Shown here in pieces: positions 1 to 7,323 of a DNA stretch of 23,145 bases. The stretch is from contig CAZUMH010000051.1 in the NCBI GenBank assembly GCA_964621645.1, positions 1 to 23,145 of the forward strand. Reading direction: 5' to 3'. The notes beneath the pieces were generated by a model. It had not been told where the DNA came from and did no database searches. It saw only the letters and a program-made list of their open reading frames with translations. The translations under genes and the position numbers were made by a program. Source of the DNA: CAZUMH01 sp964621645. GTDB taxonomy: Bacteria > Zhuqueibacterota > QNDG01 > JAGLOF01. The stretch's first letter is position 1, and each line of letters starts with the position of its first letter.

Positions 1-2
1 CC

Positions 3-338
3 TAAAACGATTGTCTGGAGACGGAGGTTCCGTCTGTGCAACAGCAGATCTGGATGGCCCTGAACAGCGATCCAAGATTGAAAGTCCTGGCGTTTTTTGT
101 GCAAAGCGATATAGATCTTCTGAAACAATATGCCGGCAGTCATGGGATTACCTTCCCTATCGATTATGATCAACAGGACAATTATTTCAATCTTTTCCAG
201 GTAGGAGCGGTTTACAGCAACATTCCGCCCACCTGGATCATTGTGGACAAGAAGGGGATCATTCAATACCGGGCCGATACCGCCTACGGCAAAGCGGCGG
301 AGATGAAAGCAAAAATTGTGGAACTCCTGGCCCGTTAA
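3..338 (+). CDS. Thioredoxin-like (redoxin) protein, 5' partial, stop codon at the active-site position
   Basis: The reading frame enters from the left edge and ends at TAA 336-338. The codons after the TAA at 3-5 read NDCLETEVPSVQQ and continue into a thioredoxin-like second half with IPPTWIIVDKKG, the usual cis-Pro strand and VDK turn of TlpA/AhpC-type proteins. Aligned with the next gene's UREC, the TAA falls on the first residue of the CxxC/UxxC pair, 3 codons before Cys (12-14). A translation start at GTG 36 gives 100 aa but leaves the active site out, so that product could not be a normal redoxin. The options are a Sec gene mutated from TGA to TAA (a decaying gene), a sequence error, or unusual decoding. 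Only two bases lie upstream, so the N-terminus cannot be seen. The family call is sound; the state of the gene is uncertain. Confidence 0.6.
19..35 (+). promoter_or_regulatory. bSECIS-like hairpin behind codon 3-5
   Basis: AGACGGA (19-25) pairs perfectly with TCCGTCT (29-35) around a GGT loop. Bacterial SECIS elements lie just 3' of the Sec codon and carry G (often GGU) in the apical loop, as in E. coli fdhF. The loop here begins 21 nt after codon 3-5, close to the fdhF spacing. The codon in front is TAA, not TGA, so function is doubtful. Confidence 0.45.
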
Positions 339-379
339 TACCGTATGTATATCAACCATCCAAGAAAAGGGAGTATTTC

Positions 380-928
380 GTGAAATCAAAAGCACTATCA
401 GCGGCACTTTTATTATTTTTTATTCTCCTCTCCGGCGGGAAGAACGGAACGGCCGCCGCTCCCGAGAAACTGAAGCTCGGTGAGGCAGCCCCTGATTTCT
501 CCCTGCCTAGGGTGGACACAGGCGCCACGGTAAAGCTCAGCGATTTCAGGGACAAGAAGATCGTCATTGTCCATTTCTGGAAATCCGGCTGAAGGGAATG
601 TATTGGGGAGTTGCCCCATTTGCTGAAAATATATGAGAAGATGAAAGATGACGTGGAAGTACTCAGCATCAATCCCATCAATCCTGCCGGACGAGTCAAG
701 GCGGAGAGTAAGAGCTGGAAGCTGCCCTTCCCGGTGCTTACGGCAAGGGGATCCCGCATCATCATGGATTATCAGGTGATGAGTCTGCCCCGTCTGGTCA
801 TCGTGGACAAGTCAGGGAAAGCGGTCTTTATCGGCGAGTATTTATCTTACGAAGAACTGGAAGAGAAAATTCTGGAACTGATGCCGTCCAATGCTGAAAC
901 AGGAGGGCAGAACTCAGAAAAGGGTTGA
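380..928 (+). CDS. Exported thioredoxin-like (TlpA/redoxin) selenoprotein, Sec71
   Basis: One 182-residue protein is read through the in-frame TGA at 590-592. The start is GTG 380, with AAGGGAG at 367-373 as ribosome binding site. Residues 1 to about 27 form a signal peptide (MKSKALSAALLLFFILLSGG, then an AAA cleavage region), so the protein acts outside the cytoplasm. Next come the redoxin start GEAAPDFSLP, the strand VIVHFW, then KSG-U-REC: a UxxC redox pair (Sec71, Cys74) where relatives have CxxC, followed by ELP. The cis-Pro strand SLPRLVIVDKSGK follows. Both halves lie in one frame and together give a full-length domain, so this is recoding rather than a nonsense mutation. The likely role is disulfide reduction or peroxide removal; the substrate is unknown. 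It lies 41 nt after a related redoxin and 40 nt before selC, probably in the same transcript. Confidence 0.85.
590..618 (+). promoter_or_regulatory. Selenocysteine UGA codon with bSECIS hairpin
   Basis: TGA at 590-592 is followed by exactly 11 nt and then a hairpin TGGGG (604-608), loop AGTTG (609-613), CCCCA (614-618). In E. coli fdhF the upper SECIS stem also starts 11 nt after the UGA. The loop has G in its second position, as bacterial SECIS loops require. The hairpin is the expected SelB docking site. Confidence 0.75.
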
Positions 929-968
929 TTTTTTTCAGGCAATCCGCTAACTTCAGCAGCATATAACT

Positions 969-1063
969 GGGGGCGAATGGGCACCTGGTGGTCTCCGCGG
1001 ACTTCAAATCCGTTGTCCTGTGCCTAGGGTACGGGAGGTGGGTTCGATTCCCACACGCCCTCG
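969..1063 (+). tRNA. selC: tRNA-Sec, anticodon UCA
   Basis: The 95-nt sequence folds as a selenocysteine tRNA. The acceptor strands are 969-976 and 1055-1062 (seven of eight positions pair; 976/1055 is A/A). The anticodon loop CTTCAAA carries UCA between GCGGA and TCCGT. A long variable arm has CCTGTGC paired with GTACGGG. The T arm is GTGGG-TTCGATT-CCCAC (1038-1054). The discriminator is G1063. CCA is not encoded (CTA follows). The UCA anticodon reads UGA and should not read UAA, which matters for the TAA in the first redoxin gene. It lies directly behind a selenoprotein gene and needs SelA, SelB and SelD, none of which is in the window. Confidence 0.95.
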
Positions 1064-1073
1064 CTAAATTCAG

Positions 1074-1103
1074 AAAGCCCGTCCGTGAAAGGATGGGCTT
1101 TTT
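1074..1103 (+). terminator. Rho-independent terminator after selC
   Basis: AAAGCCCGTCC (1074-1084) pairs with GGATGGGCTTT (1091-1101) with one G-T wobble and a 6-nt loop. A run of T follows (1099-1103). It ends the redoxin-selC unit 10 nt after the tRNA. Confidence 0.85.
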
Positions 1104-1700
1104 GTGTCCCTTCCGTCAGCACCTCTCAAAACACTGCCCCTCTCCTTGTGAGGGGGTCTCTCTTCTGATTTTTAGATGTTTTCTTCTCTCCAGTTTTAAT
1201 ATTACTGGGACGACTTTCTAATTTCTGAGCTCCACAAATTACTTCACTCCGTCTTTTTTCTTCGGAACGCAGTGCCTGGGTTTTTATTGTTCCACCAGCA
1301 GCTCGATGCCTCATATTTTTATGCATGAAATCATCGTATCAGGCTGAACTTCCAGCCCTTTTTTCAGATTTCATTTCCGCAGATCCTATTAGCATAAACC
1401 AACTGATCTACGGGTCTTCTTCAACACCTATATCCCTTATAGCAATAATTTGTTTAAATTGTCAGCCACAGCCACCACACAAACCTGGCCGCCGCGAAGT
1501 GGTGCTTAACACAACCAGCGGTTTCAGAGTGACCGTGATGTATCATCTGCGATGCTCAGATAAAATAATTGATATGAAACTATAGATAGATAAAATTTTC
1601 TTTTAGTAGTTAAATATTACACCCCATTTTTCGGTTCTCCACGAAGACAATTATCTGCCGCGCCTCCTTAATCATTGTTTATATGTTAATTAACAGTGAA
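1104..1700. other. AT-rich stretch without a recognisable gene
   Basis: About 600 bp with no convincing gene. A plus-strand ORF at 1325-1585 (86 aa) has no recognisable motif, no clear ribosome binding site and a composition typical of chance reading. A small inverted repeat CCCCTC-7-GAGGGG lies at 1137-1155. No integrase and no repeat of the tRNA 3' end was seen here. Confidence 0.5.
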
Positions 1701-1709
1701 TAAATTATA

Positions 1710-1773
1710 CTTATCGCTTGCGAACTGATAAGGCATACCATTTGCGAAATGATAATATCGTACATTGTTATCA
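1710..1773. promoter_or_regulatory. Operator-like repeat cluster ahead of the XRE regulator
   Basis: The near-identical direct repeats TTGCGAACTGATAA (1718-1731) and TTGCGAAATGATAA (1742-1755) are spaced 24 bp start to start. They are part of two inverted repeats: CTTATC-11-GATAAG (1710-1732) and TGATAA-12-TTATCA (1750-1773). The cluster ends about 20 bp before the start of the XRE gene. A TATACT box (1706-1711) touches its left end, so a bound protein would block transcription. Autorepression by the XRE protein is the simplest reading (inference). Confidence 0.55.
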
Positions 1774-1793
1774 TTGTATAGGGATTCAGATTA

Positions 1794-1979
1794 ATGGATG
1801 GAAACGAAGTCAAACAGATCAGATTGACATTGGGTTTGACCCAGGAAGAATTCGCTCATCAGCTTGGGGTTAGCCATGGCACAGTAAGCCGCTGGGAGAA
1901 CAGAAAGAACATACCTAGTCGGCTAGCTATAATACGATTTCAGGAAATGGTTAAAAAAAGTAAAAAGAGACACAAATAG
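1794..1979 (+). CDS. Small XRE/Cro-type helix-turn-helix regulator
   Basis: This 61-aa protein is almost entirely one HTH_XRE domain: IRLTLGLTQEEFAHQLGVS with the recognition helix around HGTVSRWENRKNIPS, then a basic tail (KKSKKRHK). It is a DNA-binding protein in the cytoplasm, probably a dimer. ATG 1794 follows AGGGA at 1780-1784. The upstream inverted repeats are probable binding sites. It is followed 9 nt later by a truncated kaiB and then kaiC, so it may control the Kai segment. Short XRE proteins also serve as antitoxins (HigA type), but no toxin gene is adjacent. The domain call is certain; the role is inferred. Confidence 0.85.
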   Translation: MDGNEVKQIRLTLGLTQEEFAHQLGVSHGTVSRWENRKNIPSRLAIIRFQEMVKKSKKRHK

Positions 1980-1988
1980 GAGTAAATA

Positions 1989-2213
1989 ATGCTTACAAAA
2001 CTCATTTTAAAACTCTATGTGACAGGCCAGACGCCCAATTCAATCAAGGCGATTGTTCATTCAAATAAAATTCTTGAAGAGGAGCGCATCGAAGGACCCT
2101 CAGAGCAGGTCATTCTAGATGCTATTGCGTCGTCAATAAATCACTTTTTTCCTCCCCTCTACATGGCCTCTTATCGAGCATTTCAGGGGCTCTGTAGTCC
2201 TCATAAATTCTGA
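1989..2213 (+). pseudogene. Truncated KaiB-like ORF (N-terminal part only)
   Basis: The first 35 or so residues are KaiB-like: LILKLYVTGQTPNSIKAIVH, then NKILEEER, matching the beta1-alpha1 part of KaiB and the intact copy at 4202 (FRLYVTGVSPNS). After residue 36 the sequence diverges. The KaiB hallmarks DVLK, TPTL and PPPVRRIIG are absent in all frames I checked. The ORF ends after 74 residues instead of about 90. It looks like a kaiB gene whose 3' part was lost and replaced by unrelated DNA. The start ATG follows AGGAGT at 1979-1984. A shortened protein with a changed fold cannot be excluded. Confidence 0.6.
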
Positions 2214-2411
2214 AGAGAAAGATCACAAGAATGAGTAAGTGTAAAATTGAAAGAATATCAAATGAATTGGTTCTGTATATACAGTCACATGCAAAGCAGA
2301 GGTGTTCAGGCATTGAACACTTACACAAATAAGGGAAGGAGATTTGATAGACTATGGACTGTCGTGGTTGCACCTTAATCAACTATAATTTTCTGGAGGA
2401 TAAAAAATATT
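2214..2411 (+). other. Gap between the kaiB remnant and kaiC
   Basis: About 200 bp, AT-rich. It holds two very short plus-strand ORFs, 33 codons from ATG 2231 and 29 codons from ATG 2354. The second is preceded by GGGAAGGAG but overlaps the start of kaiC. Neither resembles a known protein. They may be residue of the event that truncated the first kaiB. GGAGG at 2395-2399 is the kaiC ribosome binding site, with a rather long spacing of 12 nt. Confidence 0.3.
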
Positions 2412-4205
2412 ATGCATGGAACCAAATCAGAAAGGAAGACTGTTAAGAAATCAGCCCGACACCCCGTCGTGAAAAGGTCAAACAAAGCGCCGACGGGCAT
2501 TATCGGTTTCGATGAAATCACCCGCGGCGGTTTGCCGCGCGGCCGCACTACATTGCTGGTGGGCGGCCCGGGTTCCGGCAAGACATTATTCTCGCTGCAA
2601 TTTTTGATACATGGCACGCGTGATTGCAAGGAGCCGGGCATTTTTGTCACGTTTGAAGAAACCTCACAGCGCATCATTGCCAATACAGAAGGCTTCAACT
2701 GGAAGCTGGAGGAATTGGTGCAGCAAAAAGAGGTGTTTTTCCTAAATGCCCAGCCGTCACCCGAGCTGATCCAGTCGGGAAGTTTCGACCTCAACGGGAT
2801 GCTTGCGGCGCTCGATGCACTGGCCAAATCAATCAGGGCGCAACGCATCGTGTTCGATGCACTGGATATCGTATTGGCCCTTCTGCCTGATGAGGCGGCG
2901 AAAAGGCGCGAAGTGTACCGGCTGCACGAATGGTTGTTGGAGCGTGGACTGACAGGACTGATCACCGTAAAAGTGGACGAAAATGATAACAATTCGCCAA
3001 TCCAGTCGCCAATGGAGCAGTCGTTCGGCTTCATGCAGTTCATGGTAGACTGCTTAGTGAAACTGAATCACCGCATGTCCCAGGGCATGTCGCAGCGCAA
3101 TCTGCGTGTGCAAAAGTATCGCGGCTCCAGCTTCGATGAGAGTGATTTTCCGTTCATCATCAGCGATAGCGGGTTCGAACTCGCGCTGATCCGCAAGATA
3201 GGCCGCCTGGATACTCTGGTGTCTCGGGAATTCATCAGCAGCGGTGTGAAGCGGCTCGATACCATGTTAGGCGGCGGCTATTATCGCGGCTCCAGCGTGC
3301 TGATCACCGGTTTGCCCGGCACCGCCAAGACCACCTTGAGTTGCGTGTTCACCGAGGCCGCCTGCAAACGCGGTGAAAGCTCCATGTTCATCACCTTTGA
3401 TTCGGATAGCGCAGAAGTGACGCACAATATGGCCTCGGTGGGCATCGACCTCAATCGTCATGTGAAGAGCGGAATACTGCACATGGTTTCGGCACGCTCC
3501 ATCTCCGGCAGCGCTGAAAGCCTGATGGCGCGTATCAGAAAGCTGGTGTGGGAGTACAAGACCCGTTGTCTCGTCATCGATCCGGTGTCGATGTTGTGCA
3601 CAATCGGCAATGAAGAGACCGCGCGCGGTATCGCTGAACGACTGATCGACTGGTCGAAGTCTGAAGGCATAACACTGGTCTGCACCAGCCTGATTGATGA
3701 GTTAGAGAGTAAGAAAGCCGTCAACACGCAATTGCAAGTCTCGGCCATCACCGATACCTGGATCCACCTCAACTACCTGTTGCAGGCCGGTGAACGTAAT
3801 CGCGGCCTGTCCATCGTTAAATCGCGCGGCACGAAACACTCGAATCAGGTGCGCGAACTGATACTGAGCGATAACGGCGTGACGCTGGCGGACATCTACA
3901 CGGCTGGCGGCGAAGTGCTGATGGGCACGATGCGCTGGGAAAAGGAAAACGCCGAGCGAGTGGAAGACGAGGTCGCCGAACTGGAAGAACAGCTCAAGCG
4001 CGTCACCCTCGATGCCGAAGAGGCCGTACTGGAAGTGCGCGCGAAATCACTGCAGACTGAACTGTCGGCAAAACAAGTGGAAAAAACCCTGTTGGAGCGC
4101 ACCACGGCAAACCGCAAGGGCCAGTCGTTGCGAGGCAAAAAGCGAATACAGGAGTTGCGCGGTGGTGATGATGAGAAGCCGGCTCGTAAAGGGGAAACGC
4201 TATGA
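2412..4205 (+). CDS. kaiC: KaiC-family double RecA-like ATPase with C-terminal coiled coil
   Basis: This 597-aa protein has two KaiC domains. CI, about 25-260: Walker A GGPGSGKT (51-58), catalytic glutamate pair FEE (E82-E83), Walker B ending at D149. CII, about 270-495: Walker A GLPGTAKT (300-307, Ala for the usual last Gly), Walker B ending at D390. In cyanobacterial KaiC, CII has a Glu pair needed for phosphotransfer; here it is D330-S331. Of the phosphorylation sites, Ser431 corresponds to S444 and Thr426 to T439, but Thr432 is replaced by A445. A charged, Glu/Lys-rich coiled-coil tail (about 508-597) replaces the short A-loop tail. So CI should hydrolyse ATP, while the CII kinase cycle is probably altered (inference). 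It overlaps kaiB by 4 nt and lies in a Kai-histidine kinase cluster. GC content is clearly above that of both flanks, suggesting transfer. Confidence 0.93.
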   Translation: MHGTKSERKTVKKSARHPVVKRSNKAPTGIIGFDEITRGGLPRGRTTLLVGGPGSGKTLFSLQFLIHGTRDCKEPGIFVTFEETSQRIIANTEGFNWKLEELVQQKEVFFLNAQPSPELIQSGSFDLNGMLAALDALAKSIRAQRIVFDALDIVLALLPDEAAKRREVYRLHEWLLERGLTGLITVKVDENDNNSPIQSPMEQSFGFMQFMVDCLVKLNHRMSQGMSQRNLRVQKYRGSSFDESDFPFIISDSGFELALIRKIGRLDTLVSREFISSGVKRLDTMLGGGYYRGSSVLITGLPGTAKTTLSCVFTEAACKRGESSMFITFDSDSAEVTHNMASVGIDLNRHVKSGILHMVSARSISGSAESLMARIRKLVWEYKTRCLVIDPVSMLCTIGNEETARGIAERLIDWSKSEGITLVCTSLIDELESKKAVNTQLQVSAITDTWIHLNYLLQAGERNRGLSIVKSRGTKHSNQVRELILSDNGVTLADIYTAGGEVLMGTMRWEKENAERVEDEVAELEEQLKRVTLDAEEAVLEVRAKSLQTELSAKQVEKTLLERTTANRKGQSLRGKKRIQELRGGDDEKPARKGETL

Positions 4206-4477
4206 GCCTCCAGAAGAAATACAAATTTCGTCTTTACGTCACCGGCGTCTCGCCTAACTCGGCAATGGCGCAGGCCAACCTGACTGCGTTGTGCCAGACA
4301 CATCTGAGAGACAGATACGAGATCGAAGTCGTGGATGTGCTTAAAACACCCATGGTCGCCCTGGAAGACAGTGTTCTCATGACACCAACCCTGGTCAAAC
4401 TATCGCCGCCTCCCGTCCGCAGAATCATCGGCTCGCTCAGCCAGATGCAAGCCGTTCTGGATATAATAGAGGATTAA
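4202..4477 (+). CDS. kaiB: KaiB-family thioredoxin-fold clock protein
   Basis: A 91-aa full-length KaiB: FRLYVTGVSPNSAMA at the N-terminus, EVVDVLKTP, LMTPTLVKL and PPPVRRIIGSLS, all KaiB hallmarks. In known systems KaiB switches fold and binds the CI ring of KaiC, displacing KaiA or binding partner kinases such as SasA and CikA. Here there is no kaiA, and the likely partners are KaiC and the kinase encoded next. ATG 4202 overlaps the kaiC stop (ATGA), so the two are translationally coupled. Base composition matches kaiC and not the AT-rich neighbours, so the pair seems to have moved together. Confidence 0.95.
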   Translation: MSLQKKYKFRLYVTGVSPNSAMAQANLTALCQTHLRDRYEIEVVDVLKTPMVALEDSVLMTPTLVKLSPPPVRRIIGSLSQMQAVLDIIED

Positions 4478-4555
4478 GATTGAGGGGAACATTATCATAA
4501 ATCGAAAAAAAGGCACTGAATATATCATCGACTTTCAAATTAAAAAAATAAAAAG

Positions 4556-6901
4556 ATGAGAAATATGAATAAAATAATGGTCGTGGATGATGAAGCAACC
4601 ATTACCATGCAACTGGAAGAACGGCTGGTAGCCATGGGATACGATGTTGCGGGTACGGCTTCTTCCGGTGAAGAAGCCATCGAGATGGCAAGATGCTTGA
4701 GGCCCGATATTATTCTTATGGATATCATGATGCCGGAAGGCGAGATGGATGGAATTAATGCTGCTGAAAAAATTATCGCAGAAATGGATATTCCAGTGAT
4801 ATTCCTGACGGCCTGTGCGGATGATAAAACCATCAAAAGGGCAAAACGTGTTGAACCATTCGGATACATCATCAAACCATTCGAGAACATGGAAGTGCGC
4901 TCCAATATTGAAATTGCCCTCCAAAAACACAAGACAGAAAAGGCCCTTCATGCATCTTATCATTTTCTTGAAATCGCTAATGAGCAATCAGTATTATTGC
5001 CGCTCCTAAAAAAATATATCATTGATATTAAAAAGTATTCAGGCTGTATAGCTGCAGGAATTATCCTGCTGAATGAAGAAGGCAAAATTTCCTATCAGCA
5101 TCAACAGGGTTTTAACACAGAATTATACAAATCAGAAAGTCCCTACTCCTTAAAAGCGAATCCATACCTTTACGCCGATGTCATCAATCAAAAAGTTGAT
5201 TCCCAGCTTCCTTACCGTACAAAAGAGGGATCCTTCTTAATTAATCATGCGAGCTCCTTTCTTGAAACAGTCCCAAAAGAAATGAAAAAACAGGCAAGCA
5301 ATCTATGCACTCAATTCGGATATGAATCCGTGGCATTTATTCCGATACAGTGTGAGAAACAGATTCTTGGTTTAATACATGTTGCCGATATGCAAAAAAA
5401 TATGCTCTCTTCGGTAAATATTGATATAGTGGAGAAAGCGGGAAAACAACTTGGAAATGCAATCAATAGAATTAAAGCTGTAGAAACCATAACAGCCAAT
5501 CAGGAAAGTTTTGATAATATCGTTGAAAAAAATAACGATTGTATTATTGTAACGAACTCTCAGGGTGTCATCTGTTTTGTCAATAGCGCCGCACAAATCC
5601 TTTTTAACCGCACCCGAAAAGAGCTTGTCGGTGAGTTATTTGGATTTCCAATTATTAAAAATGGAAGCGCTGAAATTGACCTGGTTTTGAAGAATGGTAC
5701 GCATAGAACCGGGGATATGCAGGTCGTCGATACCTTGTGGAATGATAAACACGCTCATCTGATAACGATTCGGGATATCACCGATCGTAAAGAAGCAGAA
5801 CAGGCGCTCTTGGACCTCAATCAACGATTGAAAGAATTGGATCAACTAAAAAGTGATTTTATTTCCACGGTTTCTCATGAGCTTCGCACACCTCTTGCGA
5901 TTATCCGCGAAGCTGTAGCGCTCAGTTTGGATGGCGCTGGTGGAGATCTCACAACTACCCTTACCAAATATCTGACCAGTGCACGAAATAATATCGATCG
6001 TTTGGCAAGATTGGTCACGGACCTTTTGGATATTTCAAAAATTGAGCAGGGAAAACTAAAACTCCGAAGGAGTGTTGTTAATCTTAATGATACTGTACAG
6101 AAAATCTGTTCAGAATATCTCCCGGAAGTTCAAAAAAAAGGTGTTACTTTAGAATTCAAGGATTCTGATTCCTTAGAAATATTAAGATTGTATGCAGATG
6201 AAGATAAAATAATACAGATTTTTAACAACCTGCTTAGTAATGCCCTTCACCATACCATAGCTGATGATAAAATAACAATCGAAGTGCAGGATAGTGAAGG
6301 TTTTACCAAGTGCTCTGTTTCTGATACTGGCAGTGGCATTACCAATGAAAACATAATCAAATTATTTATAAAATTTCAACAGATTGGAAGAGTCGATGGT
6401 CCGGGCTATAAAGGCACAGGACTTGGACTTGCCATTACCAAAGGGTTGGTCGAAAAACATGGTGGTGAAATCTGGGTCGAATCCGAATTGGGCAAGGGGT
6501 CAACCTTCTATTTTACAATAAAAAAACACCCATTCCCAAAAATTTTGATTGTTGATGATGAAGAAAAAATAATTAATGTTGTAAAAGAATTGTTAAGTGT
6601 TGACAATTATCGATTTGTTGAAGCTTATGATGGAGAAACGGCCATACAAAAATTGATAACTGAAGATATTTCACTTGTGATACTTGATCTGAAACTTCCC
6701 AGAATGAGCGGCAATGAAGTAATAGGTCGCTTAAAACAAAATAAACATACACATACTATTCCCATTCTCATCATGAGTGGATTTCCTGTAGATGAAGAGA
6801 AAATCGAACAAATGAATTCTGAAGCTGTGATTCCTATTTTAAGAAAACCTTTCAAATCGGATGAATTAAGAAGAGAAGTAAGTGAACTGCTAAAGAATTA
6901 A
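4556..6901 (+). CDS. Hybrid histidine kinase: REC-GAF-PAS-HisKA-HATPase-REC
   Basis: This 781-aa soluble sensor kinase has no membrane segment. Domains: receiver 5-122 (DD11-12, phospho-acceptor D56 in LMDIMMP, K107); a GAF-like region about 140-305; PAS about 315-412 (IVTNSQGVICFVNSAA, ending TIRDITDRKEAE); HisKA with H441 in STVSHELRTPLA; HATPase with N562, DTGSG (590-594) and GTGLGLA (620-626); C-terminal receiver 661-780 (D711, K764). It can therefore receive phosphate at the N-terminus, autophosphorylate, and pass phosphate to its own receiver or to the two receivers encoded next. It starts 78 nt after kaiB, and similar kinases accompany non-cyanobacterial kaiBC. A second start at ATG 4565 is possible and fits the ribosome binding site better. 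It is AT-rich, unlike kaiBC. Its ligand is unknown. Confidence 0.93.
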   Translation: MRNMNKIMVVDDEATITMQLEERLVAMGYDVAGTASSGEEAIEMARCLRPDIILMDIMMPEGEMDGINAAEKIIAEMDIPVIFLTACADDKTIKRAKRVEPFGYIIKPFENMEVRSNIEIALQKHKTEKALHASYHFLEIANEQSVLLPLLKKYIIDIKKYSGCIAAGIILLNEEGKISYQHQQGFNTELYKSESPYSLKANPYLYADVINQKVDSQLPYRTKEGSFLINHASSFLETVPKEMKKQASNLCTQFGYESVAFIPIQCEKQILGLIHVADMQKNMLSSVNIDIVEKAGKQLGNAINRIKAVETITANQESFDNIVEKNNDCIIVTNSQGVICFVNSAAQILFNRTRKELVGELFGFPIIKNGSAEIDLVLKNGTHRTGDMQVVDTLWNDKHAHLITIRDITDRKEAEQALLDLNQRLKELDQLKSDFISTVSHELRTPLAIIREAVALSLDGAGGDLTTTLTKYLTSARNNIDRLARLVTDLLDISKIEQGKLKLRRSVVNLNDTVQKICSEYLPEVQKKGVTLEFKDSDSLEILRLYADEDKIIQIFNNLLSNALHHTIADDKITIEVQDSEGFTKCSVSDTGSGITNENIIKLFIKFQQIGRVDGPGYKGTGLGLAITKGLVEKHGGEIWVESELGKGSTFYFTIKKHPFPKILIVDDEEKIINVVKELLSVDNYRFVEAYDGETAIQKLITEDISLVILDLKLPRMSGNEVIGRLKQNKHTHTIPILIMSGFPVDEEKIEQMNSEAVIPILRKPFKSDELRREVSELLKN

Positions 6902-6936
6902 TACAAATAAGAAACGTTGGATAAGGAGAAAAACAA

Positions 6937-7323
6937 ATGAATAAAAAATATAATATTTTAATCGTTGAAGATGAAATGGAATTCGCGGAGTTGGTAAAAG
7001 ACCGATTGGAGATGTCCGGTTATAAAGCCTCGATTGCCATTGATGCCTATTCAGGAACGCGTGAAGCGCTTAAAAATGATTACGAACTTATTATTCTTGA
7101 TCTAATGATGCCAGCAGGTGGCGGTCTCTCCATACTGGAACGGATTCGAAAATTTCCTAGTAAGTCCACATTGCCAGTTGTGATTTTGACCGGTAAACCG
7201 GTCGATGAAGATTTGAAGTTAAAAGCGGCACAATATAAAGTATCAGCTATATTCACGAAACCATACAGTACTAAAGAATTCATTCATAAGATCCGATCCT
7301 TGTTGCCACTATCTCATGCGTAA
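6937..7323 (+). CDS. Stand-alone response regulator receiver protein
   Basis: This 128-aa protein is only a CheY-like receiver: acidic pair E11-D12, phospho-acceptor D55 in IILDLMMP, T85, K108 in FTKPYS. There is no output domain, so it probably acts by protein contact or as a phosphate relay. The start ATG follows AAGGAG with good spacing. It lies 35 nt after the hybrid kinase and overlaps the next receiver gene by 8 nt, so the three form one unit. A phosphate donor in the neighbouring kinase is inferred. Confidence 0.92.
   Translation: MNKKYNILIVEDEMEFAELVKDRLEMSGYKASIAIDAYSGTREALKNDYELIILDLMMPAGGGLSILERIRKFPSKSTLPVVILTGKPVDEDLKLKAAQYKVSAIFTKPYSTKEFIHKIRSLLPLSHA

Noticed and set aside
988..1221. 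Plus-strand ORF of 77 codons
   Set aside because: It runs through tRNA-Sec and its terminator.
2384..2389. TATAAT box before kaiC
   Set aside because: No -35 at a workable distance, and the start it predicts would fall in the ribosome binding site.
2375..3043. Minus-strand ORF of 222 codons
   Set aside because: Antisense to the first domain of kaiC; Ser-rich low-information sequence without motifs.
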